From: Oscillospiraceae bacterium
Lineage (GTDB): Bacteria; Bacillota; Clostridia; Oscillospirales; Ruminococcaceae
DNA: 64,000 nucleotides
Direction: 5' to 3'
NCBI GenBank assembly: GCA_021199355.1
Contig: JAJQIF010000005.1
Span: 1-64,000, forward strand
Shown here: positions 40,074 through 49,391 of the stretch, in pieces
Layout of the letters: each line of letters begins with the position of its first letter
How positions within the stretch are numbered: the stretch's first letter is position 1
Position numbers and translations under genes: made by a program
Notes under the pieces: generated by a model
The model's input: the letters and a program-made list of their open reading frames with translations, nothing else
Databases searched by the model: none
What the model was told of the DNA's origin: nothing

Positions 40074-40679
40074 TTACGATTCCGCCAATGCCTCTAACTC
40101 TTCAATAGTTTTGGTGACGACTTTGCCTTCTTCGAGCTGTTTCACAGCTTCCATGAGTTGATTCATGTTCTGCTCTGAGTAGAACGCGTCTTCGCTATCG
40201 AGCTCAACTATCAAATATTTTTTGACATCCGTAATGTGCTGACGATAATAATTCTTTGCGGAATTTTCCACCGCAAGAATACGATACAGCTTTCTTTCAA
40301 GTTCCCGAATCAAATTTGGATTCTTGATTATATACGGCTTTTTATCCGCTCCCACATGCACGGTTTCTATGTACTTGTCCGTTATCGGGATTGCGTCGCT
40401 GATGAAGAAAATCGACTTTGCCGTTGTTCTTCCGATATGATAGAAACATGAGCGAATATCCCTTTCAGGCAGTCCGATATAGTATTCAAGCCGTTTTTGT
40501 TGTTCCGCACTGCGGTGATTGAAATTACCCATCGGAATCGCCCAATAGAGACGCTCGTCCTCTTTGGACTTTATAAGGCATACAATAGGTCTTCTTTTTG
40601 TGTCATTCCATGTTCCGCCTACCGAGCGAATCATCTGTGCAAATTCATTTGTAGCGTAGTATAAGCCTCTTTCAACCAT
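40074..40679 (-). CDS. Putative type III TA toxin (CptN/ToxN superfamily-like)
   Basis: RRPIVCLIKSKEDERLYWAIPMGN...SIFFISDAIPITDKYIETV; ATG at 40679 lies just downstream of an intrinsic terminator preceded by short repeats and a promoter. Confidence 0.65.
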   Translation of the reverse strand: MVERGLYYATNEFAQMIRSVGGTWNDTKRRPIVCLIKSKEDERLYWAIPMGNFNHRSAEQQKRLEYYIGLPERDIRSCFYHIGRTTAKSIFFISDAIPITDKYIETVHVGADKKPYIIKNPNLIRELERKLYRILAVENSAKNYYRQHITDVKKYLIVELDSEDAFYSEQNMNQLMEAVKQLEEGKVVTKTIEELEALAES

Positions 40680-40690
40680 ATCTTTCTCCA

Positions 40691-40717
40691 AAAAAATCTC
40701 CGACTTGCGTCGGAGAC
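40691..40717 (-). terminator. Intrinsic terminator between promoter/repeat segment and toxin ORF
   Basis: Minus strand TCTCCGAC-GCAA-GTCGGAGA-TTTTTTT. Confidence 0.85.
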
Positions 40718-40796
40718 TTGTTAAACAATGTTTCTCTGCCGCACATTGTGAAGCGTGTTTGCATAAACAGCGTTTTGAGCACGCAGTAGAGCTCCT
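40718..40796 (-). ncRNA. Candidate type III antitoxin RNA, two degenerate ~38-nt repeats
   Basis: GCGTGCTCAAAACGCTGTTTATGCAA and ATGTGCGGCAGAGAAACATTGTTTAACAA, 38 nt apart; stems GCGT/ACGC and AATGT/ACATT at equivalent positions. Confidence 0.5.
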
Positions 40797-40802
40797 ATAT
40801 AT

Positions 40803-40831
40803 ATTATACAGTATTGATGAGGAAAATGCAA
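40803..40831 (-). promoter_or_regulatory. Promoter of the candidate type III TA
   Basis: Minus strand TTGCAT-17-TATAAT. Confidence 0.7.
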
Positions 40832-40855
40832 CTGGTTTTCGAAAATTTTTGGTTT

Positions 40856-41212
40856 TCAAATCGTAAGCTTCTTGTCTTGCGCTTTCATTTCCTCCCTCGT
40901 TCTGACCTCGGCTTCCTTATCAAACATATAATTCAGATTGTGCTCCTTGCCGATATTGGATTCTCTGCAGTCACGCATACATTTATTGAGCCACGGGTTT
41001 TCCTTTATCAGCTCGTTGAGTATGCCTTGCACACGGACATGGGACATCGGCTTCTCGGAAGCATAGGTCGAGCCCTGCAACCAGAGGAAGCCGTTATTGC
41101 GCATATGTCGTTTGATTACATCATAGCCGTTGTTCCAACTGTCTACCGGATAATATTTCTTCAAAGCCTCGGTATCAAGGTCAAAAGTTATCTGCTTTCT
41201 CGCTTTTGCCAT
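40856..41212 (-). CDS. VapD-like endoribonuclease
   Basis: KQITFDLDTEALKKYYPVDSWNNGYDVIKRHMRNNGFLWLQGSTYASEKPMSHVRV...NPWLNKCMRDCRESNIGKEHNL. Confidence 0.75.
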   Translation of the reverse strand: MAKARKQITFDLDTEALKKYYPVDSWNNGYDVIKRHMRNNGFLWLQGSTYASEKPMSHVRVQGILNELIKENPWLNKCMRDCRESNIGKEHNLNYMFDKEAEVRTREEMKAQDKKLTI

Positions 41213-41214
41213 AA

Positions 41215-41517
41215 TTACCTCACGGGAATTGATAGCTCGCTGAGAACATCACAGCTCTCGTCCGGTTCGTCTTCGTCAATCCAGTCCCAATTCTGGACTC
41301 GGGAAGTAAATCCCTTGATACCACAAAGGGAAAGCATGCCAAGATTCAGGCACCCATACTCCCCTTCTCCGCCTTGGTAGATAAGGCGATAGGGGGAATC
41401 GCTTGAGTTTTCAACCTTTCCGGCACGATTGTCGAAAGCTTTGTCCGCCATGGACGTGAGGACCTGCAAATCCTCCTGTGAAACTTCACGGCGGATGTCT
41501 ATTACGTTTTTGTACAT
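41215..41517 (-). CDS. Small hypothetical protein paired with VapD-like gene (possible antitoxin)
   Basis: 100 aa; its stop at 41215 directly precedes the VapD-like start at 41212. Confidence 0.6.
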   Translation of the reverse strand: MYKNVIDIRREVSQEDLQVLTSMADKAFDNRAGKVENSSDSPYRLIYQGGEGEYGCLNLGMLSLCGIKGFTSRVQNWDWIDEDEPDESCDVLSELSIPVR

Positions 41518-41551
41518 GGTGAACCTACCTTTCGTAGCATTACGCCCGGTT

Positions 41552-42832
41552 TCAGCCGGTTATAACCGACTTCCCGCCCATATAAGGTCTCAGAGCCTCG
41601 GGGATGCGGACGCTTCCGTCCTCGTTCAGGTTATTCTCAAGGAACGCAATCAGCATTCTCGGGGGTGCGACGACGGTGTTGTTGAGTGTATGGGCGAGGT
41701 ATTTGCCGTTTTCGCCGTTGACACGGATTTTGAGTCTGCGTGCCTGTGCATCGCCGAGGTTCGAGCAGGAGCCGACCTCGAAGTACTTCTTCTGTCTCGG
41801 GCTCCATGCTTCAACGTCGAGTGAGCGGACCTTCAAGTCTGCCAGGTCTCCCGAGCAGCACTCGAGGGTTCTGACGGGAATATCCATAGATCTGAACAAA
41901 TCTACTGTATTCTTCCAGAGCTTATCGAACCAATAGGGGCTGTCCTCCGGCTTGCAAACGACAATCATTTCCTGTTTTTCAAACTGATGGATTCTGTAGA
42001 CGCCCTTCTCCTCGATTCCGTGTGCGCCCTTCTCTTTTCTGAAGCAGGGCGAATAGCTCGTTAAGGTCAAGGGCAACTGCTCCTCGGGGATTATCTGGTC
42101 GATGAACTTGCCTATCATCGAGTGCTCGGATGTGCCGATGAGGTAAAGGTCCTCGCCCTCGATTTTATACATCATTGCGTCCATCTCGGCGAAGCTCATG
42201 ACTCCGTCGACGACGTTTCCACGAATCATGAAGGGCGGCACACAATAGGTGAAGCCTCTGTCAATCATAAAGTCTCTGGCGTAGGAAATAACCGCCGAAT
42301 GGAGGCGCGCAATGTCGCCCATCAGGTAATAGAAGCCGTTTCCGGCAACACGACGGGCGCTCTCAAGGTCGATTCCGTGGAGCTTTTCCATGATATCGGT
42401 GTGATAAGGGACCTCGAAATCGGGGACAACCGGCTCGCCGAAGCGCTCTATCTCAACGTTTTCGGAGTCGTCCTTGCCAATCGGGACGCAGGGGTCGATG
42501 ATGTTCGGGATGACCATCATAATCTTGTGGAGCTTCTCCTGAAGCTCGTCTTCGAGCTTTTCGAGCTCTGCAAGTCTCTCCGCCTGAGCTGTTACCTGAG
42601 CCTTGACCTCCATTGCCTTTTCCTTCTCGCCCTTCGCCATCAAGCCGCCGATTTCTTTTGACAGCTTGTTTCTCTGGGCACGAAGGGTGTCAGCCTCGGT
42701 GATAGCGGCTCTGTACTCTTTATCCAATTCCGCCGCCTGGTCGACGAGGGGCAGCTTCTCGTCCTGATACTTCTTCTTTATGTTCTCTTTTACTAACTCC
42801 GGATTTTCACGGATTAATTTTATGTCTATCAT
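41552..42832 (-). CDS. serS: Seryl-tRNA synthetase
   Basis: MIDIKLIRENPELVKENIKKKYQDEKL; GTSEHSMIGKF; FRKEKGAHGIEEKGVYRIHQFEKQEM. Confidence 0.97.
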   Translation of the reverse strand: MIDIKLIRENPELVKENIKKKYQDEKLPLVDQAAELDKEYRAAITEADTLRAQRNKLSKEIGGLMAKGEKEKAMEVKAQVTAQAERLAELEKLEDELQEKLHKIMMVIPNIIDPCVPIGKDDSENVEIERFGEPVVPDFEVPYHTDIMEKLHGIDLESARRVAGNGFYYLMGDIARLHSAVISYARDFMIDRGFTYCVPPFMIRGNVVDGVMSFAEMDAMMYKIEGEDLYLIGTSEHSMIGKFIDQIIPEEQLPLTLTSYSPCFRKEKGAHGIEEKGVYRIHQFEKQEMIVVCKPEDSPYWFDKLWKNTVDLFRSMDIPVRTLECCSGDLADLKVRSLDVEAWSPRQKKYFEVGSCSNLGDAQARRLKIRVNGENGKYLAHTLNNTVVAPPRMLIAFLENNLNEDGSVRIPEALRPYMGGKSVITG

Positions 42833-42851
42833 TTTGGTTCTCTCCTGTTGT

Positions 42852-43703
42852 TTATTTTTCCCCTAAGTTTTCAAGGATTCGGGCGATTTTCGCCAGATCC
42901 TCTTCCGAATAGTACTCGATTTCGAGCTTGCCTTTGCCATTTTTGCCGGAGACGGTGACCTTTCTGCCGGTGGTCTGGGCGAGCGAAAGCTCGATTTCCC
43001 GCAGGAACGTCTCCTTCTGGGGCGAGGATTTCGGCTTTTTCTGGACGGATTTTGCTCGGACGAGCTGTTCGAGGTTTCGAACCGTCAGCATGTCCCGCTT
43101 TACCTGCAATGCAAGCTCGGCTCTGAGCTCTTCGTTCTCAACGCCTGCCAGGACTTTTGCGTGTCCGACGGAGATTTCACCATCTCTGACCATCTTCAGC
43201 GTCTTTTCGTCAAGGCTCAGAAGCCTCAGCGAGTTCGCAACCGCCGGTCTTGACTTGTTGACGACCTGTGCGACCTGCTCCTGTGTGTATGAATACTTGT
43301 CCATCAGCTCTTTATAGCCGAGGGCTTCTTCGACCGGGTTCAGGTTCTCGCGCTGTAGGTTCTCGACGAGTGCAAGCTCCATCGCGCCCTTGTCGTCGAG
43401 TTCTTTTATTACGACCGGGACTTCGTCCAAGCCCGCCATACGGGCGGCGCGCCAACGCCTCTCCCCCGCTACTATCTGATATCCGCCGGTTTCGAGCGGT
43501 CGGACGAGGAGCGGTTGCAAAACGCCGTGCTGTTTTATCGAATCGGCGAGCTTTGAGAGTGCTTCGTCGTCGAAATCCGTTCTCGGTTGCGCCCTGTTCG
43601 GGGAGATTTCGGTCAGGCGCAAGGTTTTTGTCTGCTTTTCCTCGGTTTCATTCTGGGAGAAGAGCGCTTCCATTCCCATTCCGAGACCCTTATTCTTTGC
43701 CAT
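42852..43703 (-). CDS. parB: Chromosome partitioning protein ParB
   Basis: GLGMGMEALFSQ...GERRWRAARMAGLDEVPVVI...LVENLQRENLNPVEEA. Confidence 0.95.
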   Translation of the reverse strand: MAKNKGLGMGMEALFSQNETEEKQTKTLRLTEISPNRAQPRTDFDDEALSKLADSIKQHGVLQPLLVRPLETGGYQIVAGERRWRAARMAGLDEVPVVIKELDDKGAMELALVENLQRENLNPVEEALGYKELMDKYSYTQEQVAQVVNKSRPAVANSLRLLSLDEKTLKMVRDGEISVGHAKVLAGVENEELRAELALQVKRDMLTVRNLEQLVRAKSVQKKPKSSPQKETFLREIELSLAQTTGRKVTVSGKNGKGKLEIEYYSEEDLAKIARILENLGEK

Positions 43704-43718
43704 ATTTCCTCCTTACCC

Positions 43719-44513
43719 TCAGGGCTTACTGTAGGTTTGTCCGTTTTTCTTCTTCGACCGGTTCAGGAACTCGATGCAGAAGCTTTCGTATGCCTCCGCA
43801 CCCTTCGATGAGCGGTCATAGTACATGATGGGCTTTCCGTGCGAAGGAGCCTCCGAAAGTGCGACATTCCGGGGAATAACCGTCTCATAGATGTCGTTCG
43901 GGAAGTACTTTTTGACCTCCGCAACGACCTGTCCCGTCAGATTATACCGTCCCACATACATTGTGAAGAGGATTCCCTCTATGTACATATACGGATTGTA
44001 GCCGTCCTTGATGCGCTTTATCGTGTCCATCAGCTGAACCAAGCCCTCGAGCGAGTAAAATTCACACTGAATCGGTATCAGTACCGAGTCACAGGCGGCA
44101 AGAGCGTTCAGAGTGATGATGCTCAGAGACGGCGGGCAGTCTATCAGTATAAAATCGAATTCGTTTTTGACCGGAAGAAGCTGCATTTTAAGCCGCATGA
44201 GGCGGTTTTCGACCCCTGCAAGCTCGATTTCCGCTCCGGCAAGCTTCTGCGCCGATGACAGAAGCGAAACGCCCTTGAATGCAGTCGGGACAATAGCTTC
44301 CGAAGCTCTGCATTGCCCGATAAGAACCTCGTAAACGGTGCTCGTGATGGCACGTTTACGCACTCCCAAGCCGGTTGTAGTGTTCCCCTGTGCGTCGATA
44401 TCGACGACGAGAACCTTCTTCCCTTTCCCGCCGAGGGCGGCGGCGAGATTAACAACGGTAGTTGACTTCCCAACTCCGCCTTTCTGATTTGACACGGCGA
44501 TAATTTTTCCCAT
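43719..44513 (-). CDS. parA: Chromosome partitioning ATPase ParA/Soj
   Basis: MGKIIAVSNQKGGVGKSTTVVNLAAAL; IDCPPSLSIITLNAL. Confidence 0.97.
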   Translation of the reverse strand: MGKIIAVSNQKGGVGKSTTVVNLAAALGGKGKKVLVVDIDAQGNTTTGLGVRKRAITSTVYEVLIGQCRASEAIVPTAFKGVSLLSSAQKLAGAEIELAGVENRLMRLKMQLLPVKNEFDFILIDCPPSLSIITLNALAACDSVLIPIQCEFYSLEGLVQLMDTIKRIKDGYNPYMYIEGILFTMYVGRYNLTGQVVAEVKKYFPNDIYETVIPRNVALSEAPSHGKPIMYYDRSSKGAEAYESFCIEFLNRSKKKNGQTYSKP

Positions 44514-44698
44514 GATACGCTCCCTTACTTAATAGTCTGAATCAGTACCTCTGTCCATATGTGTACTGTAAAAATCGCCATGCGATTTTTAGCAGACAGC
44601 GGCGAAGCCGTTGTCTGTTCCTCTAATATTAAGTATAGCACAAATTTCGGAGTTTGCAACTACTTTCGACAAATTTTATTTTGGGGAATGTTCTGCAA

Positions 44699-44714
44699 TG
44701 TTCCACATGGAACA
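44699..44714. promoter_or_regulatory. parS-like site
   Basis: TGTTCCACATGGAACA versus the known parS TGTTCCACGTGGAACA-type palindrome. Confidence 0.75.
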
Positions 44715-44717
44715 TTT

Positions 44718-45530
44718 TTATTTTTTGAGAGGGATGCGAATATGATAATCCACATACCCATCCGTCTGCGTCTTATCGACATTGACGTCCACGCCGGCAA
44801 TCTGCATGGTCTCGACCGCCTTGTTGATGGTGTTCGTGAAGAGGCGGAGGTCCTTGAAAACGGCGCTTCCCTTGCGGATTCGGGCGCAATATTTCTCGTG
44901 CTCGAGCATCGAATCTACCAGAGCCTCGGTTTTCTCGACGTTCAGCTTGCCTCGGACAATCTTTTTGAGGGCTTCGTCCCGCTTTTCATCGTTCGGAAGC
45001 TTCAGAAGTGCCCTTGCGTGCCGTTCTGTGAGACCGTTTTCCGTGATAATTTGCCGTTGCGAGCTCGTCAGCTTGAGCAAACGTAGCTTGTTCGCAAGGG
45101 TCGACTGCGCATAACCGAGGCGATAGGCGGCGTCCTCCTGCGTCATGCCGTAGAGGTCGATTAGTTTCGATATCGCGTCGGCTTCCTCGAAAAAGCTCAG
45201 ATCCTCGCGTTGGAGGTTCTCGACGAGGGATAAAAGCGCCGAGGTGCGGTCGCTCGCCTCGATAATGATGCAGGGAACTGTCTCGAGACCCGCAATCATC
45301 GCCGCCCGAAGCCGCCTCTCCCCTGCTATAAGCTCGTAGCCCCGGGAAGTTTCACGCACCGAAAGCGGCGAAATGATGCCGTCTGCCTTGATGCTCGCCG
45401 CGAGGTTCATAAGCTCGTCCCGCTCGAAGGTCTTTCGGGGCTGGTAAGGGCTCGGTGCAATCTCCTCGCAAGGAATCTCGACAACCTTCGCCGCCGTTTT
45501 CTCCTTCTTCGCCATGAAAATCTTTGCCAT
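44718..45530 (-). CDS. noc: Second ParB paralogue (Noc-like)
   Basis: IPCEEIAPSPYQPRKTFERDELMNLAASIKADGIISPLSVRE...GERRLRAAMIAGLETVPCIII. Confidence 0.85.
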   Translation of the reverse strand: MAKIFMAKKEKTAAKVVEIPCEEIAPSPYQPRKTFERDELMNLAASIKADGIISPLSVRETSRGYELIAGERRLRAAMIAGLETVPCIIIEASDRTSALLSLVENLQREDLSFFEEADAISKLIDLYGMTQEDAAYRLGYAQSTLANKLRLLKLTSSQRQIITENGLTERHARALLKLPNDEKRDEALKKIVRGKLNVEKTEALVDSMLEHEKYCARIRKGSAVFKDLRLFTNTINKAVETMQIAGVDVNVDKTQTDGYVDYHIRIPLKK

Positions 45531-45660
45531 ATTGTCACGTCCTTGTAGTAATACTTGCAGTAATAACTGAAATCTTATTTTTATATTACCATATCAAGGC
45601 GATTATTTCCAGTGGAAAATATCGGGGAGATTCGACGGGATGCGCAAAAAAAGCTCCCCA

Positions 45661-46284
45661 TCAGTCATTGGGGAGCAGTGTAGATGTAAGTTTTTGTTTG
45701 ATACAATCAGGCAAATCGCTCATCGAAGCAGATTTGTCGATGTACAGAAGGTCTTTATAAATCTTTTCGTCAGTTCTACAGGAAAAGATGTGAGTTACCG
45801 CATAGGCAGTTTTGCTCTTTGAAAAGCAATCCTCATCTCTCAGTGACTGAACAACATAAGAATCGCCCTCGCCGTCTGTTTCCTTGTTCAGACAAAGAGT
45901 AAAATTCAGGTCTGTAGTGCCGAATTTATAGCTCATCGTATCGGTTTTTACCTCTTCAAGCATGAAACACTCCGAAACTGCCATAGTTGCAATACTTCCT
46001 ATGTGCTTGATTTTGCGGACGCACAAATCATAAGGATGCGTAGCAGTGAAACGTATCTGTGAGGCTTCCAAAATGCCTCGAGTTGCATAACTATAAAAGC
46101 TCTTTGCGGATAAATGCGTATCAACACCCGTAAGATGTCTGAAACTTTCAGCCTTAAAGAGGACTTCTATGTACCTATTATCGAAAACATACATGAATCG
46201 CTTTCCGACAAGGTGTTTCTTATATAGCTTTGCCGCTTCATTTATTTCCCGAGCGACGTTTTTTCTGTCATAATTCTTCTTCAT
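45661..46284 (-). CDS. PBECR4-like (phage barnase-EndoU-ColicinE5/D-RelE) putative nuclease
   Basis: YIEVLFKAESFRHLTGVDTHLSAKSFYSYATRGIL pattern. Confidence 0.6.
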   Translation of the reverse strand: MKKNYDRKNVAREINEAAKLYKKHLVGKRFMYVFDNRYIEVLFKAESFRHLTGVDTHLSAKSFYSYATRGILEASQIRFTATHPYDLCVRKIKHIGSIATMAVSECFMLEEVKTDTMSYKFGTTDLNFTLCLNKETDGEGDSYVVQSLRDEDCFSKSKTAYAVTHIFSCRTDEKIYKDLLYIDKSASMSDLPDCIKQKLTSTLLPND

Positions 46285-46373
46285 AACCATTCCTATACAA
46301 AAAACACGCCGGATAACACTTCCGGTCACCCGACGCTAAGTTCAAAATAAGCGGTTTTCTGCTGGCTGTCAGC

Positions 46374-46490
46374 CGCGATGCCCGTCAGAGCATCTATAGC
46401 CGCCGGAAATTTAAGTCCCCGACGCGGACTCATCTTATCTCCCCGATGAGGGCGCGATGCCCGCAAGAGCATCTTTTAGCCTTGGAAATT
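46374..46490. repeat. Tandem 80-nt repeat with GATGC/GCATC hairpins
   Basis: GCGATGCCCGTCAGAGCATCTATAGCCGCCGGAAATTT (46374) and GCGATGCCCGCAAGAGCATCTTTTAGCCTTGGAAATT (46454). Confidence 0.7.
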
Positions 46491-46602
46491 ACCCTGCCCA
46501 AGCGCAGTACAGCTTAACGTGCCGCCACACGGGAACCGTCCCCGATTCCAATACTATTATATACGATTTTTGCAAATAATGCAACCGTTTTTTGAAATAT
46601 TT

Positions 46603-47298
46603 TTATTTGACCACCCTTCTGGGAAACTCCTTCCCCGTCGGGCTAACCTTTTCAATAACAACCAGCGTCCTCCCATCGCCATTCGGGAGGTTATACTCGA
46701 CAATATTTGCGATTTTCCCGCCTAATTTTGCGATAATTGGCTCGGCTTGGGCGATTTCTTCTTGGCAATCGGAGTCCTTGAGGGCTAAGAACTTGCCGCC
46801 GGGTTTCACATACGGCAGGCAGTACTCACTCAAGACAGACAGCCTTGCGACGGCTCTGGCAGTTGCGACGTCGAAGGCTTCACGCAAATCGGTTCTTGCG
46901 CCGTCCTCGGCGCGGGAGTGGATGCACTCGGCGCCTAAGTTCAGGGCGTCGGATACGTCCCGAAGGAAGTTCACGCGCTTGTTGAGGCTGTCAAGAAGCG
47001 TGATTTTAAGGTCGTCTCGCACGATTTTCATCGGAATCGAGGGGAAGCCCGCGCCGGTGCCGACGTCGATGAGGGTTGCTCCATGTGGAACATTTTCGAT
47101 TACAAGCGGCAGGCAGGAGTCGGCGAAATGCTTCACGATTATGCCCTCTGAATCAGTCACGGCGGTCAGGTTCATCACCTTGTTTTTCTCGACAAGCATG
47201 TCCGCATATGTTGCAAAACTCGCAATCTGAGTGTCCGAAAGGGGCATATTTATGCCAAGAAAGACGGTCTGGAGCCTGCCTAAATCAATCGCCGCCAT
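46603..47298 (-). CDS. rsmG: 16S rRNA (guanine527-N7)-methyltransferase
   Basis: [26 protein letters not shown]...[17 protein letters not shown]. Confidence 0.95.
   Translation of the reverse strand: MAAIDLGRLQTVFLGINMPLSDTQIASFATYADMLVEKNKVMNLTAVTDSEGIIVKHFADSCLPLVIENVPHGATLIDVGTGAGFPSIPMKIVRDDLKITLLDSLNKRVNFLRDVSDALNLGAECIHSRAEDGARTDLREAFDVATARAVARLSVLSEYCLPYVKPGGKFLALKDSDCQEEIAQAEPIIAKLGGKIANIVEYNLPNGDGRTLVVIEKVSPTGKEFPRRVVK
47077..47092. promoter_or_regulatory. parS-like site inside rsmG
   Basis: TGCTCCATGTGGAACA. Confidence 0.6.
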
Positions 47299-49186
47299 GC
47301 TCTTCTCTCCTCTTCTTCTCGAGCCAGATGAGTAAGACAGAAATGTCCGCCGGGTTCACGCCGGAAATTCGCGACGCCTGACCGACGCTCAGCGGCTTAC
47401 GCTTCTGAAGCTTTTCAACCGCTTCCAGTCTTAAACCGGAGATTTCGGTGTAATCGGTGTCCGGCGAGAGCTTTTTTGCTTCCAGTTTCCGCATATCCTC
47501 CACTTGTTTTAGCTGAATGTTAATATATCCCTCGTATTTGATGCGTAATTCAGCCTGTTCGGTGACTTCATCAGGGAGCTCCGGGCGGTTTTTGTCCGCA
47601 CAAATAAGCCCCGAGTACTTCACCTGCGGTCTGCGGATAAGCTTCGCAAGCGTCGTGCCGTTCGAAATCGGCTCGGTGCCGCTGTTTGTAAGATATTCGT
47701 TGAGGGATGCGCTCGGCGCGACATTCGTGTGCTCCAAGCGGTCAACTTCCTCGGCGATAAGCCGCTCTTTTTCGAGGAGCCGCTCGTATCTCTCGTCCGA
47801 AATAAGCCCGACTTCGTGCCCGATGGGCGTGAGGCGCTCGTCGGCGTTGTCCTCGCGGAGAAGAATCCGGTATTCACTGCGCGAAGTCATCATCCGATAT
47901 GGGTCGGTGACGCCCTTTGTGACCAAATCATCCACAAGGGTGCCGATATAGGACGACGCCCGGTCAAGAATCATCGGTTCCCTGCCCTGAAGCTTCAGAG
48001 CGGCGTTGATTCCGGCGACCAGACCCTGCGCCGCCGCCTCCTCATAGCCCGAGGAGCCGTTGAACTGCCCCGCGCCGTAGAGCCCCGGGTGCTCGCGGAA
48101 CTCGAGGGTCGGCAGAAGCTCGGTCGGGTCGCAGCAGTCGTACTCGATGGCATACGCCGGGCGCATGATTTCGACGTGCTCAAGCCCCTTGATGGTCCTC
48201 AAGAATTTCAGCTGTACGTCCTCCGGAAGCGAAGAGCTCATCCCCTGCAGATAGTATTCGTCGGTGTCGAGACCCATCGGCTCTATGAAAAGTTGGTGCC
48301 TCGGCTTGTCGGAGAACCGGACGACTTTGTCCTCGATGGACGGACAATATCTCGGACCGACACCCTCGATTCTTCCCGAGTACAGAGGCGAGCGGTCGAG
48401 GTTGTCAAGGATGATTTTGTGGGTCTCGGCGTTCGTGTAACTGATGTAGCAGGAAACTTGGTTCTTAAGCTCCCCCTTCGTCTCGAAGGAAAACGGAATT
48501 ATATTCTCGTCGCCGTCCTGACGTTCGAGGACTGAAAAATCAATGCTTCTCTTGTGGACTCTTGCCGGGGTTCCGGTCTTGAATCTTCGGACGGAAATTC
48601 CCAGTTGTTTAAGTGATAAAGTAAGTGCTTTTGCGGGGAGAGTTGCGTCCGGTCCCGACTCATAATTCGACTCGCCGACGTGAATCTTGCCGCCGAGGTA
48701 AGTGCCCGTCGCGATGATAACCGTCTTGCAGTCGTAGTACCCGCCGAGCTTGGTGCGGACGCCCGAAACGGCTCCCAAATCGTCCGTCAGGATTTCGGTA
48801 ATCTCCGCCTGCTTTATCTCGACGTTCGGCTCGACCTCGAGCGCCTGCTTCATATAGATATGGTACTTGACCCTGTCCGCCTGAACCCGGAGGCTGTGGA
48901 CGGCGGGACCCTTGCCGAGGTTGAGGACGCGCGACTGGATGAAGGTGGCGTCCGCCGCCTTGCCCATCTCGCCGCCGAGAGCGTCGATTTCCCGGACGAG
49001 GTTGCCCTTTGCGGTGCCGCCGATCGAGGGGTTACATGGCATGTTGGCGATGCCGTCGAGCGTAATCGTGAAGATTCCGACCTTGAGCCCGAGCCGTGCC
49101 GGAGCCAGCGCCGCCTCGATTCCCGCGTGCCCTGCCCCGATAACGACAATATCAAATTTTCCCATAAAATTGGTACTTGAATCCAT
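47285..49186 (-). CDS. mnmG: tRNA uridine-5-carboxymethylaminomethyl modification enzyme MnmG
   Basis: [48 protein letters not shown]. Confidence 0.97.
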   Translation of the reverse strand: MDSSTNFMGKFDIVVIGAGHAGIEAALAPARLGLKVGIFTITLDGIANMPCNPSIGGTAKGNLVREIDALGGEMGKAADATFIQSRVLNLGKGPAVHSLRVQADRVKYHIYMKQALEVEPNVEIKQAEITEILTDDLGAVSGVRTKLGGYYDCKTVIIATGTYLGGKIHVGESNYESGPDATLPAKALTLSLKQLGISVRRFKTGTPARVHKRSIDFSVLERQDGDENIIPFSFETKGELKNQVSCYISYTNAETHKIILDNLDRSPLYSGRIEGVGPRYCPSIEDKVVRFSDKPRHQLFIEPMGLDTDEYYLQGMSSSLPEDVQLKFLRTIKGLEHVEIMRPAYAIEYDCCDPTELLPTLEFREHPGLYGAGQFNGSSGYEEAAAQGLVAGINAALKLQGREPMILDRASSYIGTLVDDLVTKGVTDPYRMMTSRSEYRILLREDNADERLTPIGHEVGLISDERYERLLEKERLIAEEVDRLEHTNVAPSASLNEYLTNSGTEPISNGTTLAKLIRRPQVKYSGLICADKNRPELPDEVTEQAELRIKYEGYINIQLKQVEDMRKLEAKKLSPDTDYTEISGLRLEAVEKLQKRKPLSVGQASRISGVNPADISVLLIWLEKKRREEHGGD

Positions 49187-49242
49187 TTTGGTGTCCTCTT
49201 TTATATTACTGTTTGTATAATTATGTGCAAATATTTCTGGGA

Positions 49243-49391
49243 GAAAACCCCTCAGTCTGCCCTTCGGGCAGCCAGCTCCCCTTTCAGGGGAGCCTTATTG
49301 CCGTTCTATGAAACTTTTGAAAGAACTCAAATAGCCTCACCTGAAAGGGGAGGGGGACCGCCGCCAAAGGCGGTGGTGGAGGGGTTTCCTA
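49243..49391. repeat. Dispersed MITE/REP-like element, full copy
   Basis: CCCCTCAGTCTGCC...CAGCTCCCCTTTCAGGGGAGCC ... CCTCACCTGAAAGGGGAGGGGGACCGCCGCCAAAGGCGGTGGTGGAGGGGTTTCC. Confidence 0.8.
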
